Assembly (NCBI RefSeq): GCF_902143515.1
Contig: NZ_CABFVD010000005.1
Location: forward strand, 124,001-188,000
Origin: Hathewaya massiliensis
GTDB taxonomy: Bacteria > Bacillota > Clostridia > Clostridiales > Clostridiaceae
Reading direction: 5' to 3'
Length of the DNA stretch: 64,000 nt
How positions within the stretch are numbered: position 1 is the first letter of the stretch; every line of letters begins with the position of its first letter. Under the pieces are notes generated by a model. That model worked only from the letters and a program-made list of their open reading frames with translations. It ran no database searches and was not told where the DNA came from. The position numbers and the translations under genes are program-made. Below are positions 50,684 through 59,252 of the stretch, piece after piece.

Positions 50684-51833
50684 TGGATTTCTATCACAAG
50701 ATGAGATTGACTCTCTTTTAAAGGGAGATGATGGTAAGGATTTACCTTCACAAGATAATAGCAAGGAGATACTAGGAGATATAGAAAAAGATATTTTAGG
50801 GGAAGTTGGTAATATATCTATGGGTTCTGCTTCAACAGCACTATCCACTATAATTTCTCAAGCAGTTAATATAACTACACCAGATGTTAAGGTTACAACT
50901 TTAAGAAAGTTAAAAGAAGGATTTGAAGTTCCTAATATAGCATTAGATGTAAAATACACCAGTGGTATTGCAGGTTCTAACTTACTTGTAATGAAAGTTA
51001 CTGATGCTGCTGTTATTGCAAACCTAATGATGGGTGGAAATGGTGAAGTTGATAATGTAATGGAACTATCTGAGATAGAAGTAAGCGCAGTATCAGAGGC
51101 TATGAATCAAATGATAGGTTCAGCTGCTACCTCTATGGCAACTATGTTTGCAAGAGAGGTTAATATATCTCCACCAATGTCTAAAGTTTGGGAAGATAGT
51201 GGCGATTCCTTGTCAGTAAATATAGACGATGATGAGGACATTGTAAGAGTAGCATTTAGATTAACTATAGGTGACTTGGTTGATAGTAGTATAATGCAAA
51301 TACTACCTATAGCAACTGCTAAGGTTATTATAGGCATTATGACTGGAGGAGAAGAGCTCCAAGAGAACCATGCTAAAGAAGAAACCAAAAAATCTTATAC
51401 TGAAGAAAATACATACAACGAAATTCCTGATAATTTAGGATATAATGAGGAAGTCAATTACAATAATTCTTATGAGGCTATGGGAGAAAAGGAAATAGAA
51501 AAACAAGCTCCAGTAAATGTAAAACAAGCAACTTTTTCTTCCTTAGGTAATGGTATTGCTAATACTACACCTAGAAATATAGACTTAATTTTAGATGTAC
51601 CTCTTAATATTTCAGTAGTTCTTGGAAGATCAAAAAAGAATATTAAGGATATATTAGAACTAGGGGTTGGTTCTTTAATAGAATTAGATAAATTAGCTGA
51701 AGAACCAGTAGAGATACTTGTAAATGGAAAGAAAATAGCTTATGGTGAAGTTGTTGTTGTAGATGAAAACTTTGGCGTGAGAATAACTAGTATAATTAGT
51801 GGGGAAGATAGGGTAAAAAGTTTAGGAAAATAA
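50676..51833 (+). CDS. fliY: Flagellar motor switch phosphatase FliY (FliN family)
   Basis: C-ring component that also dephosphorylates CheY~P. N-terminal CheY-binding-like motif GFLSQDEIDSLLKG, then a CheC-like domain with both ExxN sites (GEVGNISMGSASTALS and VSEAMNQMIGSAATS), an Asn/Glu-rich linker (residues about 235-290), and the C-terminal SpoA/FliN domain (LDVPLNISVVLGRSKK, LGVGSLIELDKLAEEPV). 385 aa from ATG 50676 inside the fliM end; an ATG four codons earlier is possible. Full FliY, not a short FliN. Confidence 0.94.
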   Translation: MNNGFLSQDEIDSLLKGDDGKDLPSQDNSKEILGDIEKDILGEVGNISMGSASTALSTIISQAVNITTPDVKVTTLRKLKEGFEVPNIALDVKYTSGIAGSNLLVMKVTDAAVIANLMMGGNGEVDNVMELSEIEVSAVSEAMNQMIGSAATSMATMFAREVNISPPMSKVWEDSGDSLSVNIDDDEDIVRVAFRLTIGDLVDSSIMQILPIATAKVIIGIMTGGEELQENHAKEETKKSYTEENTYNEIPDNLGYNEEVNYNNSYEAMGEKEIEKQAPVNVKQATFSSLGNGIANTTPRNIDLILDVPLNISVVLGRSKKNIKDILELGVGSLIELDKLAEEPVEILVNGKKIAYGEVVVVDENFGVRITSIISGEDRVKSLGK

Positions 51834-51849
51834 TTAATATAATTATAAA

Positions 51850-51887
51850 AATAAGGCAACTCTAAAATATGTGCCTTATTTTTATTT
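51850..51887 (+). terminator. Terminator of the fapA-fliY operon
   Basis: ATAAGGCA (51851-51858) pairs with TGCCTTAT (51872-51879), followed by TTTTTATTTT. Confidence 0.85.
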
Positions 51888-51905
51888 TAAAGTAAATTTA
51901 TAATA

Positions 51906-51932
51906 TAAACTTTTCTCTGTTTGAATCGATAA
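51906..51932 (+). promoter_or_regulatory. Sigma-28 promoter of the flgM operon
   Basis: TAAA (51906-51909), 15-nt spacer, ATCGATAA (51925-51932); 10 of 12 bases match TAAA-N15-GCCGATAA with exact spacing. It is the second such site in the window, directly after a terminator and 66 bp before flgM. Confidence 0.7.
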
Positions 51933-51997
51933 TTACATTAGAATAAAAAAAGTGGAATATAAGGGGATTCAAAAAATCGGAATAAGGAGTGAAAAGC

Positions 51998-52276
51998 ATG
52001 AAGATTAATAATGTTTCTATGAATAAACTTATTAATTTATACGATAGAAAAGAACAACAAGTTACACCTAAGAAAAAAAGTATGGATAAAGATAGAATAG
52101 AGTTATCAGAGTTTAGCAAAAAACTAAATGTATGTGAAGATATGGATAAAAAAGATGTAGATAGACAAAAAAGAATTATGGAGATTAAAACACAGATAGA
52201 AAAGGGTACTTATAACAAAGACTCTAAATTAGTAGCACAAAAAATTTTAGATAATATAAAGGGGAAAGAAATCTAA
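51998..52276 (+). CDS. flgM: Anti-sigma-28 factor FlgM
   Basis: Binds and inhibits sigma-28 until the hook is complete. 92 aa; Lys-rich and probably disordered in the first half, then DKDRIELSEFSKKLNV (the conserved DxIELS motif) and the sigma-binding helices IMEIKTQIEKGTYNKDSKLV, AQKILDNI. I start at ATG 51998, with AAGGAG 8 nt upstream; the in-frame GTG at 51989 overlaps that Shine-Dalgarno. First gene of the hook-filament operon and immediately downstream of a sigma-28 site, giving negative feedback. Confidence 0.93.
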   Translation: MKINNVSMNKLINLYDRKEQQVTPKKKSMDKDRIELSEFSKKLNVCEDMDKKDVDRQKRIMEIKTQIEKGTYNKDSKLVAQKILDNIKGKEI

Positions 52277-52294
52277 AGAAAGGTTGTATACAAT

Positions 52295-52708
52295 ATGAAA
52301 GAACAACTAAAAGAAATCCTTAAAAAAGAAAAGAAACTATTTAAAGATCTTTTAGAACTTTTAGATGCTCAATATAAATTCATTATAAGTAATAAAGTAT
52401 ATGAACTTGAAAATATAGTTTATAAAATCTCTAATAAGGGTAAGGAAATAGCTAAATCTGAACTCCAAAGAAGGGAAATTACAGGGGAAGGCCCTCTTTC
52501 GGAAATTGTAGGAAAGTATGAAGATGAAGAGTTATATTTACTTTATAGAGATACAAAAAGACTACTAGAAGAATTACAAATTCAAAAAGAGACTAATGAT
52601 ATGCTAATAAAACAAAGTTTAGGATTTACAAATCAGTTATTAAATATTATGAATCCTGCTGGAGGAACTCCTAAAACATATGGAGCTACAGGAAAAGTGA
52701 AGAGGTGA
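52295..52708 (+). CDS. flgN: FlgN-like flagellar chaperone
   Basis: Predicted cytoplasmic export chaperone for FlgK and FlgL. 137 aa, almost wholly helical and charged: LKKEKKLFKDLLELLDAQYK, ENIVYKISNKGKEIAKSELQ, LYRDTKRLLEELQIQKETND, then a flexible Gly/Thr tail (GGTPKTYGATGKVKR). Sequence conservation is low in this family; the call rests on the helical pattern, length, and position directly between flgM and flgK, as in many flagellar loci. AAAGAAAGG precedes the ATG. Ends 4 bp before flgK. Confidence 0.8.
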   Translation: MKEQLKEILKKEKKLFKDLLELLDAQYKFIISNKVYELENIVYKISNKGKEIAKSELQRREITGEGPLSEIVGKYEDEELYLLYRDTKRLLEELQIQKETNDMLIKQSLGFTNQLLNIMNPAGGTPKTYGATGKVKR

Positions 52709-52712
52709 TTAG

Positions 52713-54572
52713 ATGTCAGATTTATTTTCAATTTTTAACATATCAAAAAGAGGGATGTTTACTCAGCAAAAGTCTATAGGCGTTACATCACATAATATAG
52801 CTAATGCCAATACAAAAGGATACTCAAGGCAACGTGCTTTAATCGAAACCACAAAACCTTTTGGAATGCCAAGTATGAATTCAACTATTGGACCTGGACA
52901 GCTAGGTACAGGATCTGCAGTTAAAATTATAGAGAGAGTAAGAGATGAATTTTTAGATTTTCAAGTTAGAAAAGAGACAAGTGTTTTAGGAAGATATGAG
53001 TCTAGAGAAAAATACTTAAAACAGGTTGAAAGTATTTTTAATGAACCTACAGAATACGGACTATCAGTTATGACAGGTAAGTTTTTTGAAGGATGGTATG
53101 GTGTAGGGCTTCACGCAGAAAGCTCTAATGCAAGAACTATGTTAGCTCAACAATCTGATGCACTAGCTAAGGAGCTAAACCATACATATACACAATTAAA
53201 AAACTTACAAGAAAATGTTAGGGGTGAAGTTCAACAAAAGGTTTTTGATGTTAATGGCACACTAGATCAGTTAGATGCTTTAAATCAGCAGATAATGAGT
53301 GTTAAAATTTCTGGTATGGAACCTAATGACTTAATGGATAGAAGAGATCTTTTAATAGATGAGCTTAGTAAAGCCTTAAACATACAAATTGATAAAAGAG
53401 ACTTTAATGCTAATGATATTAGACCAGTAGATATAGATGGACTTCCAAACAAGGGGGAAAAGTTATTAGTACGAAAGGAACCTAACTACAGAGTAAGCAG
53501 ATTTTCTTATATAAATAACATTGAAGAAAAAAAACAAGCGGATGGCACTTTAAATTTAGATGTAAGTTATTATAAGTTAGGGAACACTAATGATGTTGGA
53601 AAGACAATTACAATAACAGGTATAAAAACAAAAGAACAAGCAGTACAAGTTAAAAAACATATAGAACAATGTGGTGTCCTTTGGGCTGACCAAACTGGTA
53701 GTGCTTATTCAGAGGGAAGTCCTATAGATTTAAGTACTATAATACCAAGTGACACTACAGAAATAACTGAGGAAAAATTAGCTCAAGTAAGTGAAAAATT
53801 AGGATTGTTTATTCCAAATGAGGGTGAACTAAAGGGATTTATGTCTGTTCAAAAAGATGTGGATGGATATATTGAAAACCTAAATAAGATGGCTAAAGCC
53901 TTAGCATTAGCCGTAAACACACTTCATAATGGAACTATCTCAGAAGATCAAGGAACTGAGCCAAAGCTCAAAGATAATGACAGTAAACCTTTTTTTGTTA
54001 ATAAGGATAAGGCTACTTATGGTGATGATAATAAGTTAGATGCTTCTTATAATTTTTCAGATGCAGAGCTTGAGATTAATGCAGGAAACATTGCTATGAA
54101 TAGAGAGTTATTAAAAGATGTAATGAAAATAAATACAAAGATCGATGATACTAAGGGTGAAGGGGATGGAAGCAGAGCTCTTGCCATTGCAGGCCTTCAA
54201 TATACCTTATTAGATATTCAAAATATTAATAATGCAAAAGAGAGAAGTGATTTTGTTGGTAAACTAGTATGGAGTGATGATTTAAAGCTTTATACTATAA
54301 AAAGTAATCCATTAGGTAAAAAGATTGATGCACATTTTAAAGATACTGTAGATGAACTAGGTGTTCACGGTATAGAGGCACAAAGAATAGTAATTAATCA
54401 AAAAGAACTTTTAAATAACTTTACAGAGAATAAAGATTCAGTATCTGGGGTTTCTATGGATGAAGAGATGGCTAATTTAATTCAATTTCAACATGCATAT
54501 CAGGCTAATGCAAGAATGATATCTATTATAGATCAATTACTAGATGTAGTTGTTAATGGTCTAGTTAGATAA
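52713..54572 (+). CDS. flgK: Flagellar hook-associated protein 1
   Basis: First hook-filament junction protein, exported by the flagellar type III system. N-terminal rod-like motif ISKRGMFTQQKSIGVTSHNI, then ANANTKGYSRQRALIET; C-terminal MDEEMANLIQFQHAYQANAR, then MISIIDQLLDVVVNGL, both needed for junction assembly. The middle (residues 200-500) is a variable domain. 619 aa. No signal peptide, as expected. The start is the ATG just 4 bp after flgN, with GAGGTGA upstream. Confidence 0.95.
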   Translation: MSDLFSIFNISKRGMFTQQKSIGVTSHNIANANTKGYSRQRALIETTKPFGMPSMNSTIGPGQLGTGSAVKIIERVRDEFLDFQVRKETSVLGRYESREKYLKQVESIFNEPTEYGLSVMTGKFFEGWYGVGLHAESSNARTMLAQQSDALAKELNHTYTQLKNLQENVRGEVQQKVFDVNGTLDQLDALNQQIMSVKISGMEPNDLMDRRDLLIDELSKALNIQIDKRDFNANDIRPVDIDGLPNKGEKLLVRKEPNYRVSRFSYINNIEEKKQADGTLNLDVSYYKLGNTNDVGKTITITGIKTKEQAVQVKKHIEQCGVLWADQTGSAYSEGSPIDLSTIIPSDTTEITEEKLAQVSEKLGLFIPNEGELKGFMSVQKDVDGYIENLNKMAKALALAVNTLHNGTISEDQGTEPKLKDNDSKPFFVNKDKATYGDDNKLDASYNFSDAELEINAGNIAMNRELLKDVMKINTKIDDTKGEGDGSRALAIAGLQYTLLDIQNINNAKERSDFVGKLVWSDDLKLYTIKSNPLGKKIDAHFKDTVDELGVHGIEAQRIVINQKELLNNFTENKDSVSGVSMDEEMANLIQFQHAYQANARMISIIDQLLDVVVNGLVR

Positions 54573-54589
54573 GCTAGGAGGAAAATAAT

Positions 54590-55573
54590 ATGAGAATTAC
54601 AAATAAAATGCTTTCAAACAATTTTTTAAGAGATATGAACGTAAACTTAAGAAACTTAAGTAAACTTCAGGAACAGAGAACTTCAGGGAAAGAATTTAAG
54701 CGTCCATCTGATGATCCTTTTAGAGTAGCTAGATCAATGCAACTCCATACAGAACAAGCTATAAATGAGCAATATAAGAAGAATATAACAGATACTATAA
54801 ACTGGCTAGATGTTACAGATACTTCACTAAAACAAGCTTCAGGAGTACTGGATAGAATTCATCAACTTGTAATTTCTGCAGGAAATGCTGCTTATGGAGA
54901 AACAGAAAGAGGAGCAGTTAAGGATGAAATAAATCAAAAGGTTAGTGAATTATCTCAAATATTAAATGCAAACTTTGACGGTAAGTATGTCTTTGGAGGA
55001 ACAAGGGTAACTAGTAAACCTTTAGAAACTACGGAAGTAGACGGAAATAAAGTTCTTAACTATTCTAAAAGAGGCGGAGGAACTTTAGATCCAACTGCTG
55101 ATAAAGAAGAGTATGCTATGATAAGAGAAAAACTAAAAACAGAAATTTCTCAAGGAGTTATATTAGATTACAATGTAACAGCTACAGAGATTATGAAATT
55201 CAAAAAGAAAGATGGAACAGATGGAGATTTGATGGTTGTACTTAAAAATATAACTGATCACTTGGATTCAAAACCCGATGAAAAAACTGCTAAGGAAGCA
55301 CTACTTGGTACAGATCTTCAAGATATAAAAGATGCCATGGAAAATATACTTAAAATAAGATCAGAGGTAGGAGCAAAGCAAAACAGAACAGATTCTGCAA
55401 AAGAAAAAAATGTAGATCAAACTTTAAGCTTAAAAGCAATTTTATCTGAAACAGAGGATATAGATATAACTGAAAAAACCATGGAATTTGCAATAGCTCA
55501 AACAGTTTATGTAGCTTCCCTTCAAACTAGTGCGAAAGTTCTTCAACCATCACTTATGGATTACCTAAGATAG
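54590..55573 (+). CDS. flgL: Flagellar hook-associated protein 3
   Basis: Second junction protein, between FlgK and the filament. N-terminal MRITNKMLSNNFLRDMNVNL, then NLRNLSKLQEQRTSGKEFKR and PSDDPFRVARSMQLHTE, a flagellin-like coiled-coil end. C-terminal EKTMEFAIAQTVYVASLQTS, then AKVLQPSLMDYLR, the matching end. 327 aa, typical. AGGAGG lies 9 nt before the ATG, 17 bp after flgK. Followed by fliW and csrA in the order conserved in Gram-positive flagellar loci. Confidence 0.95.
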   Translation: MRITNKMLSNNFLRDMNVNLRNLSKLQEQRTSGKEFKRPSDDPFRVARSMQLHTEQAINEQYKKNITDTINWLDVTDTSLKQASGVLDRIHQLVISAGNAAYGETERGAVKDEINQKVSELSQILNANFDGKYVFGGTRVTSKPLETTEVDGNKVLNYSKRGGGTLDPTADKEEYAMIREKLKTEISQGVILDYNVTATEIMKFKKKDGTDGDLMVVLKNITDHLDSKPDEKTAKEALLGTDLQDIKDAMENILKIRSEVGAKQNRTDSAKEKNVDQTLSLKAILSETEDIDITEKTMEFAIAQTVYVASLQTSAKVLQPSLMDYLR

Positions 55574-55592
55574 ACTTTAAGGAGAATAAATT

Positions 55593-56024
55593 ATGATTTT
55601 AAAAACAAAATATCATGGTGATATTGAATATAAGGAAAATGAAGTAATTAATTTTAAAAGAGGTATATTAAGTTTTGAACAGTTAACAAAATTTATTGTA
55701 TTTCCTTTAAAAGGAAATGAATTTTTTAATGTGGTTCATTCCATAGAAGATAAAGATATAGGTTTTATAGTGGCTTCTCCTTTTAGCATAAAAAAAGATT
55801 ATACTTTTGAACTATCTGATAAAACCATAGAAGAGTTAGAAATAAAAAACAGCAATGAAGTTTTAGTTCAAAATATACTTACAATAAATTCTGATATGAT
55901 TAAAACCACTATTAACTTAAGGGCACCTTTAATAATAAATATAAACAGTAAATTAGGAGAACAGATAATTTTAAATAATGAAAACTATTCTATTAAAACA
56001 CCTATAATTCAGGAGGAAAAATAA
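55593..56024 (+). CDS. fliW: Flagellar assembly factor FliW
   Basis: Binds flagellin, or CsrA when flagellin is low, and so couples flagellin translation to export (established in Bacillus subtilis). 143 aa: FKRGILSFEQLTKFIVFPLK, DIGFIVASPFSIKKDYTFEL, QNILTINSDMIKTTINLRAP and LIININSKLGEQIIL fit the FliW beta-barrel. AAGGAG lies 7-8 nt upstream. Its stop overlaps the csrA start by one base (TAATG), so FliW and its partner CsrA are translationally coupled. Confidence 0.95.
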   Translation: MILKTKYHGDIEYKENEVINFKRGILSFEQLTKFIVFPLKGNEFFNVVHSIEDKDIGFIVASPFSIKKDYTFELSDKTIEELEIKNSNEVLVQNILTINSDMIKTTINLRAPLIININSKLGEQIILNNENYSIKTPIIQEEK

Positions 56025-56254
56025 TGTTAGTTATTAAAAGAAAAGTAGGTGAATCCTTAGTAATAGGTGAAAACATAGAAATTACTGTTCTTGCATCAGA
56101 GGGTGGAGCCATAAAGTTAGGTATTAATGCCCCAAAAGATCTATCTATATTGAGAAGTGAATTAATTGATGAAGTTAAATGTGAAAATACAAATGCAACT
56201 GACTTAAAAGATTTAGAAGTTTTGAAGAATTTACCTATATCAAAAGAAAAATAG
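56024..56254 (+). CDS. csrA: Carbon storage regulator CsrA
   Basis: RNA-binding dimer that represses translation by covering GGA-containing Shine-Dalgarno regions, usually of flagellin mRNA in this group. MLVIKRKVGESLVIGENIEI at the N-terminus, then ITVLASEGGAIKLGINAPKD and LSILRSELIDEV, all typical. 76 aa. Its AGGAGG ribosome-binding site lies within the end of fliW. With FliW next to it, the FliW-CsrA-flagellin switch is complete, and the flagellin at 59253 is in the same operon. Confidence 0.97.
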   Translation: MLVIKRKVGESLVIGENIEITVLASEGGAIKLGINAPKDLSILRSELIDEVKCENTNATDLKDLEVLKNLPISKEK

Positions 56255-56265
56255 GGGGTAATATT

Positions 56266-56625
56266 ATGGAGATAGGTAGAATAAACAGTGGATATATAAT
56301 GGAAAATCCACAAATACCTATGGACAATAAGAATTATGATGAAGAGGGGAAAAAACAGGTTTCTTTAGATGATAAAAAACAATATAGCGAAAAATATTCA
56401 GATAAGGATATAAAAGAAGCTGGAGATATACTAGATAAAGTATTAGAACAACAAGATTATAAGCTTGAATATAAAACCCATGATAAGTTTAAATACATTA
56501 CAATGATAAAAATTGTAGACTCTAAAACTGGTGATACAATAAAAGAAATACCACCTAAGAAGATACTAGATATGGTTGCTGCCATGTGTGAAATGGTTGG
56601 GCTTATGGTTGATGAAAAAGCTTAA
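56266..56625 (+). CDS. flaG: FlaG family flagellar protein
   Basis: Small protein linked to filament length control. The C-terminal half carries the FlaG signature: KYITMIKIVDSKTGDTIKEI, PPKKILDMVAAM. The N-terminal 65 residues are hydrophilic (many Asp, Lys, Gln) and probably disordered. 119 aa. AGGGGG precedes the ATG, 11 bp after csrA. Usually neighbours fliD and fliS, as here. Function in clostridia not established. Confidence 0.9.
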   Translation: MEIGRINSGYIMENPQIPMDNKNYDEEGKKQVSLDDKKQYSEKYSDKDIKEAGDILDKVLEQQDYKLEYKTHDKFKYITMIKIVDSKTGDTIKEIPPKKILDMVAAMCEMVGLMVDEKA

Positions 56626-56639
56626 AAGGGGTAGGTCTT

Positions 56640-56888
56640 ATGGAGTTTAAGCTTAATAAGGTTGACATGGAAATTAGACAGGATATAAAAAACCAGACAA
56701 TAGAACGTAAAATAAATAGAAAAGAAAAAAATATTATATCCGAAGAGGATGATAATCATAGGAAATTTAAAAAAGAAGAGTTTAAGGAATTTAAGGCTAA
56801 GAAAAAAATAGTAATAAATGGGGAACAGTGTATTGAGGATTTAAGTTCTGAACCCCATAAAGGTTTGTTAATTGATAAAAAACTTTAA
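56640..56888 (+). CDS. Unknown small charged protein in the flagellar operon, 82 aa
   Basis: Not recognised. Very charged and hydrophilic (about half Lys, Arg, Glu, Asp): IERKINRKEKNIISEEDD, FKKEEFKEFKAKKKIVI, then INGEQCIEDLSSEPHKG. No membrane segment. AAGGGGTAGG precedes the ATG at good spacing, 14 bp after flaG and 28 bp before fliS. The position suggests a flagellar accessory role such as a chaperone or filament regulator; this is inference only. Confidence 0.55.
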   Translation: MEFKLNKVDMEIRQDIKNQTIERKINRKEKNIISEEDDNHRKFKKEEFKEFKAKKKIVINGEQCIEDLSSEPHKGLLIDKKL

Positions 56889-56916
56889 CCTATTTTATAA
56901 ATGGGAGGAAAGCGAA

Positions 56917-57303
56917 ATGACCTATGCAAATGCCTATAATGTTTATAAAAATAATAGTGTAAATTATGCTTCTAAAGAGCAGCTTTTATTAATGCTTTTG
57001 GATGGAGCAGTTAAATTTTCTAAATTAGCACGAGAAGGAATATCAGAAAAGGACTTTCAAAAATGTCATACTAATATTATTAAAACTCAAAATATATTTT
57101 ATGAGTTAATGGCGACTTTAGACACTAATTCAGGAGGAAAATGGGCGCAAGACTTGTATGGTATATACGAGTTTATAGTACAAAATTTAATAAAAGCTAA
57201 TATTAAAAAAGATTTAGAAGTTTTAGACCAAACAATACCTTTAATAGAGGATGTAAAAAACACTTGGTATGAAGCTTATAAACTTAGTAAAGGAGGAAAA
57301 TAA
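56917..57303 (+). CDS. fliS: Flagellin export chaperone FliS
   Basis: Binds the C-terminal disordered end of flagellin and prevents early polymerisation. 128 aa helical bundle: TYANAYNVYKNNSVNYASKE, QLLLMLLDGAVKFSKLA, KTQNIFYELMATLDTNSGGK, WAQDLYGIYEFIVQNLIKAN. I start at ATG 56917 with GGGAGGAA 9-10 nt upstream; the open frame extends back to 56872 but has no Shine-Dalgarno there and would overlap the preceding gene. Ends 2 bp before fliD. Confidence 0.94.
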   Translation: MTYANAYNVYKNNSVNYASKEQLLLMLLDGAVKFSKLAREGISEKDFQKCHTNIIKTQNIFYELMATLDTNSGGKWAQDLYGIYEFIVQNLIKANIKKDLEVLDQTIPLIEDVKNTWYEAYKLSKGGK

Positions 57304-57305
57304 TA

Positions 57306-58871
57306 ATGGCAAATAATTATATGAGACTTACTGGACTTGCTACTGGACTTGACACAGATAATATGATTAAGCAAATGATGAAACCTTATAATATGAAGGT
57401 AGACAAACTTAAATCAGAAAGACAATCTATGCAATGGAAGCAAGACATTTACAGAGATATAATTAAGGATGTAAATAAACTAAATTATGATTTTCTAGAT
57501 GTATTAGGCTCAGAAAAAAATGTAACTAATTTAAGTGGATATAACCTATATGAAGTAGCAGATAAAACAGGAAGCTCTGTAAGTGTAAATACTGGAGTAA
57601 ATGTACAAGAAGGAAGATATGAGGTTAAAGTAGACAATATTGCAACTCCAGCTAAAATTGAAAGTGACAAATTTGAATTAGAAGATTATAAAAACTTTAA
57701 ATTAGGTGAGGACAAAACCCTAAAAATAAAATATAAAAATGGAGCAGTAGAAGTAACGAAAGATATAGCATTAACAAAAGACTCTTCCTTATCTGATATT
57801 TTTAATAAAATAAAACAAGAAACAAAGGGAGAAGTAGTTGCAAAATACTCTGAGCTTACTAAAAAAATAACTTTTGAAACAAAGGCTACGGGTAAGGATA
57901 CAGGTATTGAAGTAACAGATGCTGGTATTTTTGGTGTTGCATTTGGAACTATGGAATCTGGTAAAGATGCTAATTTTTCCATAAGCATACCAGGAAGCAC
58001 AGCTTCAATTCCCAAAACATCAAGCACAAATACCTTTACAGCAGATGGTATAACATACAATTTTGTAAAAAATGGAACTACTGAATTTACTTTAGGTAAA
58101 AATGTGGACAAGGCTTATGATAAAATTAAGGGCTTTGTAGATGAATACAATAAATTAATCGATAAAATTTCCGGTAAAGTTGGGGAGAAAAAAGATTATA
58201 GTTTTAAACCTTTAAGTGAAGAACAAAGAAAAGAGTTAAAAGATGATGAAATAAAGAAATGGGATGAAAAAGCTAAATTAGGACTATTAAGAGGAGATTC
58301 TGATCTTCAAAATATGCTAAATAATTTAAGAAAGGCTTTTTTCCAAAATGTTGAAGGTATCAATGTTAGATTCGGAGATAAATTAGGAATTTCTACTTCT
58401 AGCGACTACTTAAAGGGCGGAAAAATTGAAATAAATGAAAGTAAATTTAAACAAGCCTTAAGAGATGATTCTGAAGGAGTTTTGAAATTATTTACGAAGA
58501 TTAGTGATACACCATATTCTGCTGTAGATAAAGACAAGAGAGAAAAAAGATACAGTGAAAATGGAATATTTCAAAGAGTTAAAGATGTATTTTTAGATTA
58601 TACAAGAACCCTAGGATATGGTAGTGATAAAAAAGGTATATTAATAGAAAAAGCTGGTATTAAAGATGAGTATGGAAGTTTTAATGAGTTTAAAAACTAT
58701 ATTTCAGAGCAAATGAAAGAAAAGGATAAGGTTATATTTAATCTTGAAAAAGATCTAGGCAGAAGAGAAAATAAATATTATATGCAGTTTGCTCAATTAG
58801 AAAAAATGATGAATAAAATGAACTCTCAATCTAGCTGGCTTATGAGTCAACTAGGAACAGGTGCACAATAA
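57306..58871 (+). CDS. fliD: Flagellar filament cap protein FliD
   Basis: Cap (HAP2) that adds flagellin at the filament tip. N-terminal LTGLATGLDTDNMIKQMMKP, then a variable middle domain (residues about 100-260) rich in Thr and Lys, and the conserved C-terminal coiled coil (KDLGRRENKYYMQFAQLEKM, then MNKMNSQSSWLMSQLG). 521 aa, within the normal range. AAAGGAGG lies before the ATG, inside the end of fliS. Its stop is followed almost directly by the fliT-like gene. Confidence 0.95.
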   Translation: MANNYMRLTGLATGLDTDNMIKQMMKPYNMKVDKLKSERQSMQWKQDIYRDIIKDVNKLNYDFLDVLGSEKNVTNLSGYNLYEVADKTGSSVSVNTGVNVQEGRYEVKVDNIATPAKIESDKFELEDYKNFKLGEDKTLKIKYKNGAVEVTKDIALTKDSSLSDIFNKIKQETKGEVVAKYSELTKKITFETKATGKDTGIEVTDAGIFGVAFGTMESGKDANFSISIPGSTASIPKTSSTNTFTADGITYNFVKNGTTEFTLGKNVDKAYDKIKGFVDEYNKLIDKISGKVGEKKDYSFKPLSEEQRKELKDDEIKKWDEKAKLGLLRGDSDLQNMLNNLRKAFFQNVEGINVRFGDKLGISTSSDYLKGGKIEINESKFKQALRDDSEGVLKLFTKISDTPYSAVDKDKREKRYSENGIFQRVKDVFLDYTRTLGYGSDKKGILIEKAGIKDEYGSFNEFKNYISEQMKEKDKVIFNLEKDLGRRENKYYMQFAQLEKMMNKMNSQSSWLMSQLGTGAQ

Positions 58872-58872
58872 T

Positions 58873-59232
58873 ATGGAGAAGATTAAAGGTGTGGATTTAC
58901 TTAAAATTCACTGTGATAAGTATATAGAGGTTACAAAGAAAATAATAAAATTTTTACAAGAAGATAACTTAGAAAAGGCTACAGATTTAGTGGAAGAAAG
59001 AGAAGAGCTTATAGAAGATATAAAATCTTTAGATTATGCTAGGGAAGAATTTATAGAAATTTTCAATAAGAAGGAGCTTATTGATTTAGAAAATAGATGT
59101 GTTTCTCTAATAAAAGAAAAGTTGCAATATGCAAAGGAAAAACTAGGGGAATTAAAAACCTCTAAAACGGTTAATAATAATTATAATAAGTATGGAAATA
59201 AAAGCTTTGCATTTTTAAATAAAAAAGTATAA
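58873..59232 (+). CDS. FliT-like flagellar protein
   Basis: 119-aa helical, charged protein: HCDKYIEVTKKIIKFLQED, LEKATDLVEEREELIEDIKS, SLIKEKLQYAKEKLGELKT, then an Asn-rich tail ending KSFAFLNKKV. The pattern (one domain of about four helices with REELIEDI-type motif) and its place directly after fliD suggest a FliT-type chaperone of the cap protein, though sequence similarity is weak. I use the ATG at 58873, just after the fliD stop; a GTG at 58861 inside fliD is also possible. Confidence in function is moderate. Confidence 0.65.
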   Translation: MEKIKGVDLLKIHCDKYIEVTKKIIKFLQEDNLEKATDLVEEREELIEDIKSLDYAREEFIEIFNKKELIDLENRCVSLIKEKLQYAKEKLGELKTSKTVNNNYNKYGNKSFAFLNKKV

Positions 59233-59252
59233 ATAAATACGGAGGTGATAAG

